A program made the position numbers and the translations under genes. From contig NZ_JAUFQQ010000003.1 of the NCBI RefSeq assembly GCF_030409845.1, positions 62,001 to 126,000 of the forward strand: a DNA stretch of 64,000 bases, written 5' to 3'. The stretch comes from Flavobacterium branchiarum. GTDB lineage: Bacteria > Bacteroidota > Bacteroidia > Flavobacteriales > Flavobacteriaceae. Shown here piece by piece: positions 1-8,839 of the stretch (its first letter is position 1; every line of letters begins with the position of its first letter). The notes below the pieces were generated by a model. The model was not told where the DNA came from. It did not search any database and saw nothing but the letters and a program-made list of their open reading frames with translations.

Positions 1-69
1 GATGTAAATGAAATTGATGATTTAACTCAACAAGAAATCGAAGAAAAAATTAATAGATGTAGGGAATAG
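1..69 (+). CDS. 3' end of a truncated gene, product unknown
   Basis: Frame 1 is open from the first base to a TAG at 67-69 and encodes 22 residues of a charged, probably helical tail ending in NRCRE. The gene starts outside the window, so no function can be given. The strong hairpin at 107-134 just downstream fits the end of a real plus-strand transcript. Confidence is limited by the shortness of the visible part. Confidence 0.5.
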   Translation, partial: DVNEIDDLTQQEIEEKINRCRE

Positions 70-106
70 TTCTGTTACTAAAAAATGTTTAATATTTCAA
101 TAAACT

Positions 107-134
107 AAAAAAGACCTCAATTGAGGTCTTTTTT
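107..134. terminator. bidirectional rho-independent terminator
   Basis: A perfect inverted repeat (AAAGACCTCAA / TTGAGGTCTTT) is flanked by an A-run on the left and a T-run on the right. It sits between the plus-strand partial gene and the minus-strand terC stop, so it can end transcription from both sides. Confidence 0.85.
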
Positions 135-144
135 GGTAAGTATA

Positions 145-1152
145 TTATTTGTTTTCTTCTTCTTTTGGTTCTGGAAACATAACCGATAGTACTACTGATA
201 TTATTAAAACTCCAGCAATCACAATTAGAGAATAAATTGATTCTATGTGATAGAATGGAGAGATAATCATTTTAACTCCAATAAACGCAAGGATAATTGC
301 AAGTCCGTATTGTAGTTTACTAAACAAATGGATGAAATTATCAAGTAAGAAGAACAATGCTCTTAATCCTAAAATTGCAAATATGTTTGATGTATACAAG
401 ATAAATGGATCACTTGAGATAGCAAAAATTGCAGGAATTGAATCTACTGCAAAAAGTAAATCTGTAAATTCTATAACTGCTACAACTACTAAAAGCGGAG
501 TTGCAAGTTTTTTTCCGTTTTCGTATGTAAAGAATTTATCTCCATCATACTTATCGCTTACCTTAAAGAACTTTCTAATTAGTTTAGCTCCTCTAGTGTT
601 GTTGTAGTCTTCATCTTCGTCTTCATTTCCTGCAGACCATGATTTTATACCAGCATACACTAAGAATAGTCCAAAGGCAGTCATGATAAGGTTAATATCA
701 TATTTGAATCCTTCGACACCTACAAGGCTTAAAAGCTTGTTTAAATACGTTAATTCGATTAAGAAAGCACCAGAGAATATAAATATGGCTCTTAATACTA
801 AGGCTCCTATGATACCCCAGAATAATACTTTGTGTTTGTTAGTGTTTGGTACATCAAAAAACTTGAATACTAATATAAAAACAAAAAGGTTATCTACAGA
901 AAGTGCTTTTTCGATCCAATACGCTGATTGAAATTCATAAAATTTAACTGCACCTGCATAATAGTATACTAAGCCACTAAAGCCCATTGCTAAGCTTATC
1001 CATACTAATGACCAAGAAATAGCTTCTTTATTGCTTACGACATGACTTTTTTTGTTGAAAATTCCTAAATCTAGTAATAGCATAATCACCACTGCGATTG
1101 CAAAAGTTACTATTAATCCAGGATGTTCTGAGAAAATGGGATGTTCGTTCAT
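145..1152 (-). CDS. terC: TerC/Alx family integral membrane protein
   Basis: 335 aa, polytopic. The two family signatures are visible: EKALSVDNLFVF in the N-terminal half and FTDLLFAVDSIPAI in the C-terminal half, each carrying the intramembrane acidic residues thought to bind metal ions. A charged cytoplasmic loop (an acidic EDEDED stretch followed by basic residues) separates the two halves, as is usual in the family. TerC/Alx proteins act in tellurite resistance and in manganese or other metal homeostasis. It is the last gene of the minus-strand Ter cluster, 42 bases after the kinase-like gene, and is followed by a terminator. Family assignment is firm; the ion handled is not known from sequence. 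Confidence 0.93.
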   Translation of the reverse strand: MNEHPIFSEHPGLIVTFAIAVVIMLLLDLGIFNKKSHVVSNKEAISWSLVWISLAMGFSGLVYYYAGAVKFYEFQSAYWIEKALSVDNLFVFILVFKFFDVPNTNKHKVLFWGIIGALVLRAIFIFSGAFLIELTYLNKLLSLVGVEGFKYDINLIMTAFGLFLVYAGIKSWSAGNEDEDEDYNNTRGAKLIRKFFKVSDKYDGDKFFTYENGKKLATPLLVVVAVIEFTDLLFAVDSIPAIFAISSDPFILYTSNIFAILGLRALFFLLDNFIHLFSKLQYGLAIILAFIGVKMIISPFYHIESIYSLIVIAGVLIISVVLSVMFPEPKEEENK

Positions 1153-1194
1153 TTGTTATTTATTAAGTTAATTTTTGTTTTTAATTGTTTTTAT

Positions 1195-2706
1195 TTATTT
1201 GTTTGCCATTGTAATTACGATTACTCTTCCTCCTTCTTCTCTGGATAGGAGTAGTTTTTTTCCGTCGGTAAGCTCTACCATTGTACCAATTGGAATTTCT
1301 TTGTCTTCTGTTAAATCTTTTAAATCGGTTAGTTTCTGATTGACTAACACCCATTTACCTTCATGAAATGTAAAATAACCAACAGGTATTTTCTGTGCTG
1401 CGGTTAGCTTTTCATTTCTGGCAATATTACGATTAACGTGCCATTGAAACAAGTATTGATCGTTATAAACCATTAATCTATGATTTTCGGGTTTCCATAC
1501 CGATTCTTGGGCTTGATAATAGAGGTCTAAAACAGGGAGTGTGCCCTTGTGGGAAGTACCGCAAAATGGGCATTTTGGTGTGTTTGTATTGTCAAAAACA
1601 TACCATTTTTGTTCGCAAGATGTGTTGTGACATTTCTGCATTAAATCGGATGTTTTAAGCAAAGCTATTTCCCATTCTTCTGCCGTTGGTCTTTGCATCG
1701 GATTGTGCAATCCATCTATAAACACTTTATCGAATAATGTTTTTAGATACGGCCCCGTAATCGTGTAAGGGAGTTTGGTGATATCTGCCCAAGGCAAATC
1801 CCATTTTGATACCTGATTAAGTTTTGGTCTGTTTGCATTGTCTGTAGGATGCTCTATAAACATTGCTTTTTCGCCCATAGACAATAAATCATCTTTCTCG
1901 GTGTCTAGATCATGAACTTTACCTCCTTTTAATGGATGACGATGTAATAGAAACATATAGATAAGTACCGGCAAAGCATGCAAATCTGTTAATCTGTTTG
2001 GTAACTTCCTATTTGGGTCTGTTTTATTTAAATGTTTAGTTGCTAGTACTTCGGGAGCAATAAATTCAGCTGTGCCTATTACTTCTGCCTGAAATAATCC
2101 GGGAACTACTAATCCATCTAAATCAATCATGCAGGCTGATTTTTCGACAGGATCTATTAGTACATTATTGTATGATAAATCAGAATGTGCCAATCCCATG
2201 GCGTGCATTTTTTTTACTCCTCGAGTTAAATTAACCGATACCTGAAAGTAACTTAACCAATCTCCCAATTCTGAATTTGCAACTCTAAGCGGAAATTGTG
2301 GGTTTCTGAATTTAGGACCCGCAAACCATTTTCCGTTTTTTTCTTTTCCTTGAATTAAATCGCTTGTTGCATATCCTTTTTTAAAGAAAAATTTTGAGTT
2401 GTAAACGGGAACAATTATTCCTGTTAGATTATTATATTCGATAACATCTGTTGGCCATCTAAATACTTCGTTTAAATAATAATCACCTGCTTCTTTGTTT
2501 TGAATTTGTGGCAGATAATAATTAGTTATTTTTTGGAGTCTTTCTTTTTGGTTAAAGTCTAATTTGTCTCTAAAAATAGCGACTACATATTTTTTATCAG
2601 GACTAAAATATACATCCTTTACACCACCACGCATTGGTTCGCCATTATCAACGAATTGATATGATTTTGTGGAATCATTAATTGATTTTACTGTAACTAT
2701 ACTCAT
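1195..2706 (-). CDS. protein kinase-like protein with C-terminal zinc ribbon (Ter-associated)
   Basis: 503 aa. The catalytic loop reads HSDLSYNN at 174-181 (H-x-D with the metal-binding Asn), the activation segment starts with IDLDG at 194-198 in place of DFG, and an APE motif lies at 217-219. A four-cysteine zinc ribbon follows (C359, C364, C379, C382), then about 115 residues that resemble a small beta-rich domain. The N-lobe shows GGVKDVY and VVAIFRD where the glycine loop and VAIK lysine are expected, so the canonical lysine is displaced or missing. It is 3 bases downstream of the PP2C gene and 11 bases past that from TerY, forming the kinase-phosphatase-VWA triad known from Ter systems. 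It resembles YegI-type kinases of the same triad. Substrate unknown. Confidence 0.82.
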   Translation of the reverse strand: MSIVTVKSINDSTKSYQFVDNGEPMRGGVKDVYFSPDKKYVVAIFRDKLDFNQKERLQKITNYYLPQIQNKEAGDYYLNEVFRWPTDVIEYNNLTGIIVPVYNSKFFFKKGYATSDLIQGKEKNGKWFAGPKFRNPQFPLRVANSELGDWLSYFQVSVNLTRGVKKMHAMGLAHSDLSYNNVLIDPVEKSACMIDLDGLVVPGLFQAEVIGTAEFIAPEVLATKHLNKTDPNRKLPNRLTDLHALPVLIYMFLLHRHPLKGGKVHDLDTEKDDLLSMGEKAMFIEHPTDNANRPKLNQVSKWDLPWADITKLPYTITGPYLKTLFDKVFIDGLHNPMQRPTAEEWEIALLKTSDLMQKCHNTSCEQKWYVFDNTNTPKCPFCGTSHKGTLPVLDLYYQAQESVWKPENHRLMVYNDQYLFQWHVNRNIARNEKLTAAQKIPVGYFTFHEGKWVLVNQKLTDLKDLTEDKEIPIGTMVELTDGKKLLLSREEGGRVIVITMANK

Positions 2707-2709
2707 GAT

Positions 2710-4119
2710 TTAGTAAATTATAGCTAGGGTTCTGTCATCGTGGTTTCCTGGGCTCCAGAAATCCATCCATGTCGAAAGTTGGTTTGTAATTTGTGTGTTC
2801 TCGGAATTAAAATCGACTTTATGGCCATCTTCATTATTTCCGTGCAAATCTTCTAAAAATTCGTTCCACTTTGTTATTTTTTCCAAATTGGCTTCAACAA
2901 CAAATTTAGGGTCGTAAATTCCATCGGTCATTAACATCAAATAAGAGAAATCATCGACTAATTTAAAGCCAAAACGGGACGAAAACTTGTCACTCTGAAA
3001 TATCTCTGGCATGGTTACAAATCGTGTTCCTCCGCCAAATTCTCCAACATCTAGCCAGTTCATTAGTTTTATTTCGGTTAAATCTTTATTTAATAATCCA
3101 ATAGGGCAATCGCCAACTCCAAAGGTTAGAATAGCATATCCAAATTCATATTTTTTGACTAATGTAAATATTAAAGTCGAATGAAAATCTTTAAGCTCTT
3201 TTTCATTTTGTATCGCAAACTCCTCTAGTTTTTTGTGTGTATAATGTGCTCCCTTTGATAAGGTATTATAAACAAAGTGGCTTATTTTTTTTGATGTACC
3301 TTCCTCTGATTTGTTATAATGATTTAAAAGTGTTTCATCAAACTCTTTTAAATATTCTGGGGTTAAATTTTGTTCAAAATATTCAACTACTAAATCGCAA
3401 GCCAGTTTAGATCCTTGTCTTGATAATTTTGCTGAACCAGCACCATCTGAAACTGCTAGTACACACCAACCTGTTTCATTAATGTTTTTAAAAGCATAAT
3501 CATCATCTCTAAAGGAGCCAATATTTGCATGACTTCTTCCTCTTTTGGAAGCTATGACTATGTTTTTGTCTAAAAATTTTCCCGAAAAAGTAGTGTTGTC
3601 TTCTTTCCAATAAGGATCAGATTTGTCGCTTTCAATGTTTTTCCACAAAGATTTTGGATCTGGATTTATAATAACTGTAATTGTCTTTTCATTTAATGTT
3701 GAATTTTCTTCTTCTCCTTCAACTCTAAATAATAGTTTTATTTTTAAATCGCCACTTATTTTTGGATTTCCATGAAGTAACTCTTCTGTATCGTTAAAAG
3801 AAAGTCCCGTATCGTCTAAGTTTTTAATTTCAGAATAAATAATATCGTCCCAGCCTAATTTAATAAAGTCAATTTTTGATTCATAATTTTTATTCACCGT
3901 ACCATTTGGTAATAATACCGATTGTTGCATTATGTCATCAATTCTAGTTTTTAGCATCCAGTTTGCCATAATCATCTGTTGATTTTCTTTAATTATTTTT
4001 ACGGATTCAATATTTGTTTCATTTGCAATAAAATCATCAAAGAGAGAATTTTTGCTCGTCGGAACTTCAATTTTATTTTGTGATAAAAAAGCTTGGAGAT
4101 ATTTTTTTGTTTCTTCCAT
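2710..4119 (-). CDS. PP2C-type protein phosphatase with extra N-terminal region (Ter-associated)
   Basis: 469 aa. The C-terminal ~280 residues are a PP2C-like serine/threonine phosphatase: the metal-binding motif SDGAGSA is at 224-230, VGDCPIG at 335-341, MTDG at 397-400, and a terminal HDDRT holding the last metal-ligand Asp at about 461-462. The first ~180 residues are not part of the usual PP2C fold and I do not recognise them. The gene lies between TerY (7-base gap) and the kinase-like gene (3-base gap), so the three are almost certainly co-transcribed and probably set a phosphorylation state together. Cytoplasmic; no signal peptide. Confidence 0.87.
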   Translation of the reverse strand: MEETKKYLQAFLSQNKIEVPTSKNSLFDDFIANETNIESVKIIKENQQMIMANWMLKTRIDDIMQQSVLLPNGTVNKNYESKIDFIKLGWDDIIYSEIKNLDDTGLSFNDTEELLHGNPKISGDLKIKLLFRVEGEEENSTLNEKTITVIINPDPKSLWKNIESDKSDPYWKEDNTTFSGKFLDKNIVIASKRGRSHANIGSFRDDDYAFKNINETGWCVLAVSDGAGSAKLSRQGSKLACDLVVEYFEQNLTPEYLKEFDETLLNHYNKSEEGTSKKISHFVYNTLSKGAHYTHKKLEEFAIQNEKELKDFHSTLIFTLVKKYEFGYAILTFGVGDCPIGLLNKDLTEIKLMNWLDVGEFGGGTRFVTMPEIFQSDKFSSRFGFKLVDDFSYLMLMTDGIYDPKFVVEANLEKITKWNEFLEDLHGNNEDGHKVDFNSENTQITNQLSTWMDFWSPGNHDDRTLAIIY

Positions 4120-4126
4120 GAAAAAA

Positions 4127-5182
4127 TTATCCTTGCGTTCTGTTTACATCAAAACCACCTTCGCCACTAGCGCCATAAGTTCCTTGATTGTTACACCACG
4201 GACAAGTACTTACGTCTTCGTCACCAATACAATGTATTTTGTTACAAATACAAACGGCAAACGCTATTTGATTGCCACAACAAGGGCAAGTTGGACCTCC
4301 TATAAGTTCGTCGGTATTTACTTTATTGCTAAAATTAGAAGTATCTGCTAGTTCAAAATAAGAATTGTCGACTTGATATGCTCCAACCAGCTTGTAGTTT
4401 TTTGAAGATAATTCGATACCTGCATAAATTGATGGAGCAATTGTTTTGCGGTATTTCATCAAATACGGTCTTTTTGTATTTTGACATTTTCCATTTAATA
4501 CCACAAAATTATCATCTATAAACTGACGATTTGGTTCTGATTTGGTTAAATCTATTTTCGAAAGCGTTTCTCCATCTAATTTCGCCAATTCGAAACCTGT
4601 CGAGTTGCTTTCGACACTTATGCTACTTGTTTTTATAGAATCGGTAACCCATTTAAAGAATTCTTTATAGGATTGAACATTTGTGTTTTTAAAGTGTAAA
4701 ACGTTTTCTGTTAATTCACCTAACAGGTTTGTGTCTGTTTCATTTCCAAAAGAAATTGCAATTAGATTAGCCATTTTTTGCCAATTAAGTTTCCATTCAT
4801 TAATTGCGGCTTTACTATCATCTGTAGGAGCACCATCTGTAAATAAAAATACAATTGGTTTCCAATCGCCTTTCATTTCATATGTAGTCTTGACAATGTT
4901 TGTTCTTAATTCGTGCATTAAATGCCCTAATCCTTTACTTAATGAGGTTCCACTACCAATTGGGAATTTAGGTGGGTAAAAACTAACGATTTCTTGCAAA
5001 GGAACCAATGTTTTAGGTTGCCCAGCAAAAACGATGATAGAAACAAATACGGTTTCTAGAGCATGTGGATCTGTTTTTAAAGCTTGAATGATTGTAGCTA
5101 GTCCTTCTTCAACTTGTTGAATAGGTTCTCCTACCATTGATTCGGATATATCGATTAAAAAATATATAGGTAATCTTCTCAT
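4127..5182 (-). CDS. terY: TerY-type VWA protein with C-terminal zinc ribbon
   Basis: 351 aa. An N-terminal von Willebrand A domain carries a MIDAS metal site: DISES at 11-15, the SGTSLS threonine loop near 93-98, and FTDG near 119. The C-terminal ~55 residues are cysteine-rich (C299, C302, C311, C313, C318, C327, C330), a TerY-C type metal-binding ribbon. It starts one base after the 83-aa membrane protein stops and is followed after 7 bases by the phosphatase. In Ter systems this longer TerY form is the VWA member of the kinase-phosphatase triad and is thought to be a scaffold or substrate. The two shorter VWA proteins upstream lack the ribbon. Confidence 0.87.
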   Translation of the reverse strand: MRRLPIYFLIDISESMVGEPIQQVEEGLATIIQALKTDPHALETVFVSIIVFAGQPKTLVPLQEIVSFYPPKFPIGSGTSLSKGLGHLMHELRTNIVKTTYEMKGDWKPIVFLFTDGAPTDDSKAAINEWKLNWQKMANLIAISFGNETDTNLLGELTENVLHFKNTNVQSYKEFFKWVTDSIKTSSISVESNSTGFELAKLDGETLSKIDLTKSEPNRQFIDDNFVVLNGKCQNTKRPYLMKYRKTIAPSIYAGIELSSKNYKLVGAYQVDNSYFELADTSNFSNKVNTDELIGGPTCPCCGNQIAFAVCICNKIHCIGDEDVSTCPWCNNQGTYGASGEGGFDVNRTQG

Positions 5183-5183
5183 T

Positions 5184-5435
5184 TTAAAGGAAATTTAGTA
5201 GCATTAAAAAAATAATTAAAAGTACAACTTGTGTCATATCAACTGCTAATCCGATACCAACTTGGAAAGGCTTTACGACGGTTTTCAAAAAATTGAATAT
5301 TGGTGAAAATATACTATTGAAAAAGGCAAAAATCTTTTTGTATTGTGGACTTAATTTATCTTTATATGGGAGCAACTTTGAATATAAAAATAAACCAATT
5401 ATTAGAATCTGGATGAAAAGTTTGATAAGTGTCAT
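5184..5435 (-). CDS. small membrane protein, function unknown
   Basis: 83 aa with a hydrophobic N-terminal segment (about 3-18), a basic lysine-rich middle and a second hydrophobic segment at the C-terminus (about 63-83), so probably two membrane passes. Its ATG overlaps the stop of the upstream gene (TAATG, sharing the base at 5435), and it ends 1 base before the TerY start, which implies tight translational coupling in the Ter operon. I recognise no family. A membrane anchor or partner for the TerY triad is a guess from context only. Confidence 0.7.
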   Translation of the reverse strand: MTLIKLFIQILIIGLFLYSKLLPYKDKLSPQYKKIFAFFNSIFSPIFNFLKTVVKPFQVGIGLAVDMTQVVLLIIFLMLLNFL

Positions 5436-5887
5436 TATGATAGGGTAGTTATTAGTTCATTTGCAATTTGATTAAAAACTTGTTTTTCTGTGTTTTTTGT
5501 TTTAATCCCATAAACAGAGATACAATTATTAGACTCCATATAATTAATGGAAAAAGTAGCCCCATAACATTTATTTATATCTGTGTAAGGTATGGCATGC
5601 ATTGCTTTTATGTAAATACAGTTCTTGCGTGTTATAATATCTCTTATGTATAAATGCTCTTTTTGATAATTATCTATTAAAAGTTGCTCTATCTTTTTAA
5701 TTGTAATATCATTTACTATTATTGATTGATAACATACAACAAGACTGTCTATATTCATTAGCTCTAATCTTTCGTTTGAGTTTAAAACTATAGAATCTAT
5801 ATCAGGTTCTCCTTCATGATAGGCTTCGTCTGCATATTTTGCTATATCAATAATCGAAGTTGAAAGTTTAAATATTATATCTATCAT
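5435..5887 (-). CDS. hypothetical protein in Ter operon
   Basis: 150 aa, no signal peptide and no membrane segment, with mixed alpha/beta composition. A hydrophobic strand (SLVVCYQSIIV) near 48-58 and a Tyr/Ile-rich centre suggest a compact cytoplasmic domain. It is 14 bases after the TerY-like gene at 5902 and overlaps the next gene by one base. I do not recognise it. The placement between VWA genes makes a role in the same system likely but unproven. Confidence 0.65.
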   Translation of the reverse strand: MIDIIFKLSTSIIDIAKYADEAYHEGEPDIDSIVLNSNERLELMNIDSLVVCYQSIIVNDITIKKIEQLLIDNYQKEHLYIRDIITRKNCIYIKAMHAIPYTDINKCYGATFSINYMESNNCISVYGIKTKNTEKQVFNQIANELITTLS

Positions 5888-5901
5888 TTTTTTTTTAAAA
5901 A

Positions 5902-6537
5902 TTAAATTACGATAGTTATTTCACTCGGCGGTGGTGGCAAGGCTACACTTTCTCCAGTTCCCTGGCTTTTATTTCCTTGTTCGATAGTTTCAGAAACCCA
6001 TTTGAAAAATTGTTTTAGAGTTGAGCTATCTGCAGAGTCTAAATGAACGACATTATCTGTTAGTTCTTTTAAAATATCGTCGTTGGCCATATGGCCAGCG
6101 GCACAACCAACAATAGCTCCAAAATTCAGGTTTTTAATTTCGGGTGTTTTTTGTCTATAAAGTTGTATGTCAGATGGTTTTCCGTCGGTGAATACAAAAA
6201 GTAACGGTTTCCAATCTCCTTTTTGAGTTGGTGAGCCTTTTATAACATCTGTTTTTACTTTTTCGATTATATACTCAAGTCCTGCTCCAGTATTTGTTGG
6301 ACCACTTTGAGGACAGGTTATCTCTGGAAGTTGAAAGTTTACTAACTCGGTTAAGGGAACAATTTCTTTTACTTCTCTGTCAAAAGTTATAATACTTATC
6401 CAAAGTGAGTCTAAAGCTTGTGCGTCTGAACGCAACGTATTAATCATGCCACTCAAAGCATTATTTAAAGCTTGAATTGGTTCTCCATACATAGAACCGG
6501 AAGTGTCTAATAAAAAATATACTGGTAGTCTTCTCAT
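5902..6537 (-). CDS. terY: short TerY-like VWA protein
   Basis: 211 aa, almost entirely one von Willebrand A domain. The MIDAS residues are present: DTSGS at 11-15, a threonine loop SGPTNTG in the middle, and FTDGKPSD. It shares the MRRLPVY N-terminus with the two other VWA proteins of the cluster and ends in LPPPPSEITIVI, a proline tail shared with its neighbour at 6687. No zinc ribbon. TerY-type VWA proteins are predicted metal-dependent protein-interaction modules in tellurite/stress clusters. It is a paralogue of the neighbour rather than a broken copy, as both frames are intact. Confidence 0.87.
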   Translation of the reverse strand: MRRLPVYFLLDTSGSMYGEPIQALNNALSGMINTLRSDAQALDSLWISIITFDREVKEIVPLTELVNFQLPEITCPQSGPTNTGAGLEYIIEKVKTDVIKGSPTQKGDWKPLLFVFTDGKPSDIQLYRQKTPEIKNLNFGAIVGCAAGHMANDDILKELTDNVVHLDSADSSTLKQFFKWVSETIEQGNKSQGTGESVALPPPPSEITIVI

Positions 6538-6686
6538 CGTATTTTTTGCAAAAAATGATTTAATAATTGTATTACTAAATTTGTTCTAGGTTAACTTTAT
6601 GTAGAAACACTTGTTTGTATTATATGATTCTGTTTGGCTCTAGAAGACTCTAAATTTTTTTTTAGATGTATTTCGAGAGTAGGAAT

Positions 6687-7325
6687 TTAAACTACAATAT
6701 TAAGTTCTGATGGAGGAGGAGGTAATTCTTTAAAATTTGAAATTTCCTTTCCTGAATCTTCCAGTTTTGTTGAGCTTACGCCAATAGATGCGGTTACCCA
6801 CTGAAAGAATTTACCAATGGTTGCACTGTCTGCTGTGTCTAAACTTACTACATTATCAGTAATTTTCTTTAAAACATTAGTATCTGCACCGTTTCCTGCT
6901 GCACATGCTACTGTAAAAGCTACTTTTGATTTTTTAAATTCATTTAAGCCATTTTCCCAGTTATCTGTAGGGATTCCATCTGTCATGATAAAAACCAAAG
7001 GCTTCCAATCTCCCTTTTGTTCGGTAGTTGTTTTTTGAACTTCAGTTTCTATTTTATGAGCGACTAATCGTAAAGCTTCTCCTAAAGCTGTAACTCCTGT
7101 TGCTTTAATATCAACCATCTGAAAAGAGGCTAAATCTGTTAGTGGCACAATTTGTTGGGCTGTACTATCAAAAGTGATTATGCTTAAAAAAGCGGTTTCA
7201 ATAGCTTGAGGATTTTGACGTAAGGAACTAATCATTATCTGAACGCCATTCTTTACAGCTTCAATTGGCTCTCCTGACATTGAACCAGAAGTATCTAGCA
7301 ATAAGTATACGGGAAGTCTTCTCAT
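6687..7325 (-). CDS. terY: short TerY-like VWA protein
   Basis: 212 aa, VWA domain with MIDAS motif DTSGS at 11-15, threonine loop TGVTALG and MTDGIPTD. The C-terminus LPPPPSELNIVV matches the tail of the paralogue at 5902. It is separated from the upstream TerZ-like gene by a 275-base gap with a hairpin (7405-7430) and from the next VWA gene by 149 bases, so it may head its own transcript. Tellurite-resistance VWA family; partner unknown. Confidence 0.88.
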   Translation of the reverse strand: MRRLPVYLLLDTSGSMSGEPIEAVKNGVQIMISSLRQNPQAIETAFLSIITFDSTAQQIVPLTDLASFQMVDIKATGVTALGEALRLVAHKIETEVQKTTTEQKGDWKPLVFIMTDGIPTDNWENGLNEFKKSKVAFTVACAAGNGADTNVLKKITDNVVSLDTADSATIGKFFQWVTASIGVSSTKLEDSGKEISNFKELPPPPSELNIVV

Positions 7326-7404
7326 TTTTTTCTTTTAAGTGATGAAATAGTATCGGGTATTGTGTGTACTAGTATTCGCTTTTTGTTTATTAAGTGATTA
7401 TAAA

Positions 7405-7430
7405 GAGCCCCAATAATAGATATGGGGCTC
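7405..7430 (-). terminator. GC-rich hairpin between the TerD-type and TerY-type halves of the cluster
   Basis: GAGCCCC and GGGGCTC form a 7-bp stem with a 12-base loop, 170 bases after the stop of the TerZ-like gene. On the minus strand it is followed by CTTTATAAT, a weak T-tract. It may end or weaken transcription from the TerD operon before terY. A second, AT-rich palindrome (TATCTCAT...ATGAGATA, 7498-7516) lies in the same gap without a T-run. Confidence 0.45.
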
Positions 7431-7600
7431 ATGAGGAAAATTTTCCACCAACCAATTAATTAAGTTATTACGACATAATTGAACTGTATTATTAATCGTA
7501 TCTCATTTAATGAGATATGACTCCTTTTTTACAATTTTAAATTATGGAATGCGTTTGTACGGAAACTATGCATTTTTGAACTCTAAAACACTAGGTTTTA

Positions 7601-8260
7601 TTATAGGTATGATTGTATAATCTTGTGAACTGTTTGCCCTAAGAACGTATCTTCTGTTGGGTCACCAATTGCACTAAATTTCCATTCATTATTTCGTTTG
7701 TAAAGTTTACCCATAATTATTGAACGCTTGTTTACATATTGTCTATCAGCAGAAACATTATATGAAGCAAATTCTGAAACTACTCTTGTTGGAGTACCTT
7801 CGTACATTCTGATTTTTGCATAAGGAATTTGAGAAAAATCTTCATTTCCAGCATTGTTCAAGAAGAAAAATATTTGGTTAACTTTTGAATCTACTTTTGA
7901 TAAATCGACAGTTATAATTTCGTTATCCAATCCATCATCACCGCCAGTATCTCCAGCAAGATCATCACCAGTGTGTTTTAGTGCGCCATCAACAGTTAAT
8001 AATTTTCCTTTTGGTAAACCAAATTGTTGTAATGCTTCAATTCTGTATAAAGGAGAATATAAATGATCACAAAGTTTGTTTTGGTCATCAATAAGGATGC
8101 AACTTAAATCTAAGTCTACATCTTTTACATTTTTTGATAATCCGAGGAAACCTTTTGTTTCAATTGCTCCCCAGTTTACACCAACGCAGAAATTTGTTAA
8201 TGTTTCACCACTTGTTTTTCTTAGATCAATTTTTTGTCCTTTGGTTAAGTTAATTGCCAT
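7601..8260 (-). CDS. TerD family protein, TerZ-like subtype
   Basis: 219 aa. It starts MAINLTKGQKIDL and has the divergent VNWGAIE segment rather than GLGWD, with the acidic calcium-binding region as HTGDDLAGD...GGDDGLDNE. It ends with the KRNNEWKFSAIGDPT block common to this subtype. TerD-fold proteins bind calcium and form the core of the Ter stress response. It sits 18 bases after a canonical TerD gene (8279-8830). The same two-gene pair occurs again at 10928-12094, so one pair probably arose by duplication. Confidence 0.9.
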   Translation of the reverse strand: MAINLTKGQKIDLRKTSGETLTNFCVGVNWGAIETKGFLGLSKNVKDVDLDLSCILIDDQNKLCDHLYSPLYRIEALQQFGLPKGKLLTVDGALKHTGDDLAGDTGGDDGLDNEIITVDLSKVDSKVNQIFFFLNNAGNEDFSQIPYAKIRMYEGTPTRVVSEFASYNVSADRQYVNKRSIIMGKLYKRNNEWKFSAIGDPTEDTFLGQTVHKIIQSYL

Positions 8261-8278
8261 GTTTCTTAGTATTTCTAG

Positions 8279-8830
8279 TTAATTGTATTTATTTAAGTAA
8301 TCTTGTAAACCACCTTTCATTCCTACGCCAACAGCTTCAAATTTCCATTCGTCGTTTCTTTTGTAAATTCTTCCAAACTCAACAGCAGTTTCGATAGAGA
8401 AATCTTCGTCTAATTCGTATTTAACCAATTCTACATTCGATTGATCTAGAATTCTGATAAATGAATTTCTGATTTGACCAAAATTTTGTCTTTTAGTATC
8501 TGCATGATGAATGGTAACTACAAATGAAATTTCAGAAACTTCAGGAGCAATTTTTGATAAATCAATTTGTATTTTTTCATCATCACCATCGCCGTCTCCA
8601 GTTAAATTGTCTCCAGTATGTACTACAGCTTGATCTGGTGATTTTAGATTGTTATAATATACAAAGTGATTATCAGATGGAAGTTTTCCATTAGCACCAA
8701 CTAAAAAGACTGATGCATCTAAGTCAAAACCTTCTCCAGTACTACTAGAGTTACTATCCCATCCTAATCCAACAGTAAATTTTGGTGCATCGATACTTTG
8801 TCTTTGCCCTTTTTCTAAATTAATTGCCAT
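8279..8830 (-). CDS. terD: TerD family protein (canonical)
   Basis: 183 aa. All canonical TerD blocks are visible: MAINLEKGQR, GLGWDSNSS, FDLDASVF, HTGDNLTGDGDGDDE (acidic calcium-binding loop), QNFGQIRNSFIRI and the ending KFEAVGVGMKGG. It is close in sequence to the paralogue at 11540. It lies 9 bases after the 321-aa unknown gene and 18 bases before the TerZ-like gene, within one operon. Cytoplasmic calcium-binding stress protein; precise role unknown. Confidence 0.95.
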   Translation of the reverse strand: MAINLEKGQRQSIDAPKFTVGLGWDSNSSSTGEGFDLDASVFLVGANGKLPSDNHFVYYNNLKSPDQAVVHTGDNLTGDGDGDDEKIQIDLSKIAPEVSEISFVVTIHHADTKRQNFGQIRNSFIRILDQSNVELVKYELDEDFSIETAVEFGRIYKRNDEWKFEAVGVGMKGGLQDYLNKYN

Positions 8831-8839
8831 TTTATTCTT

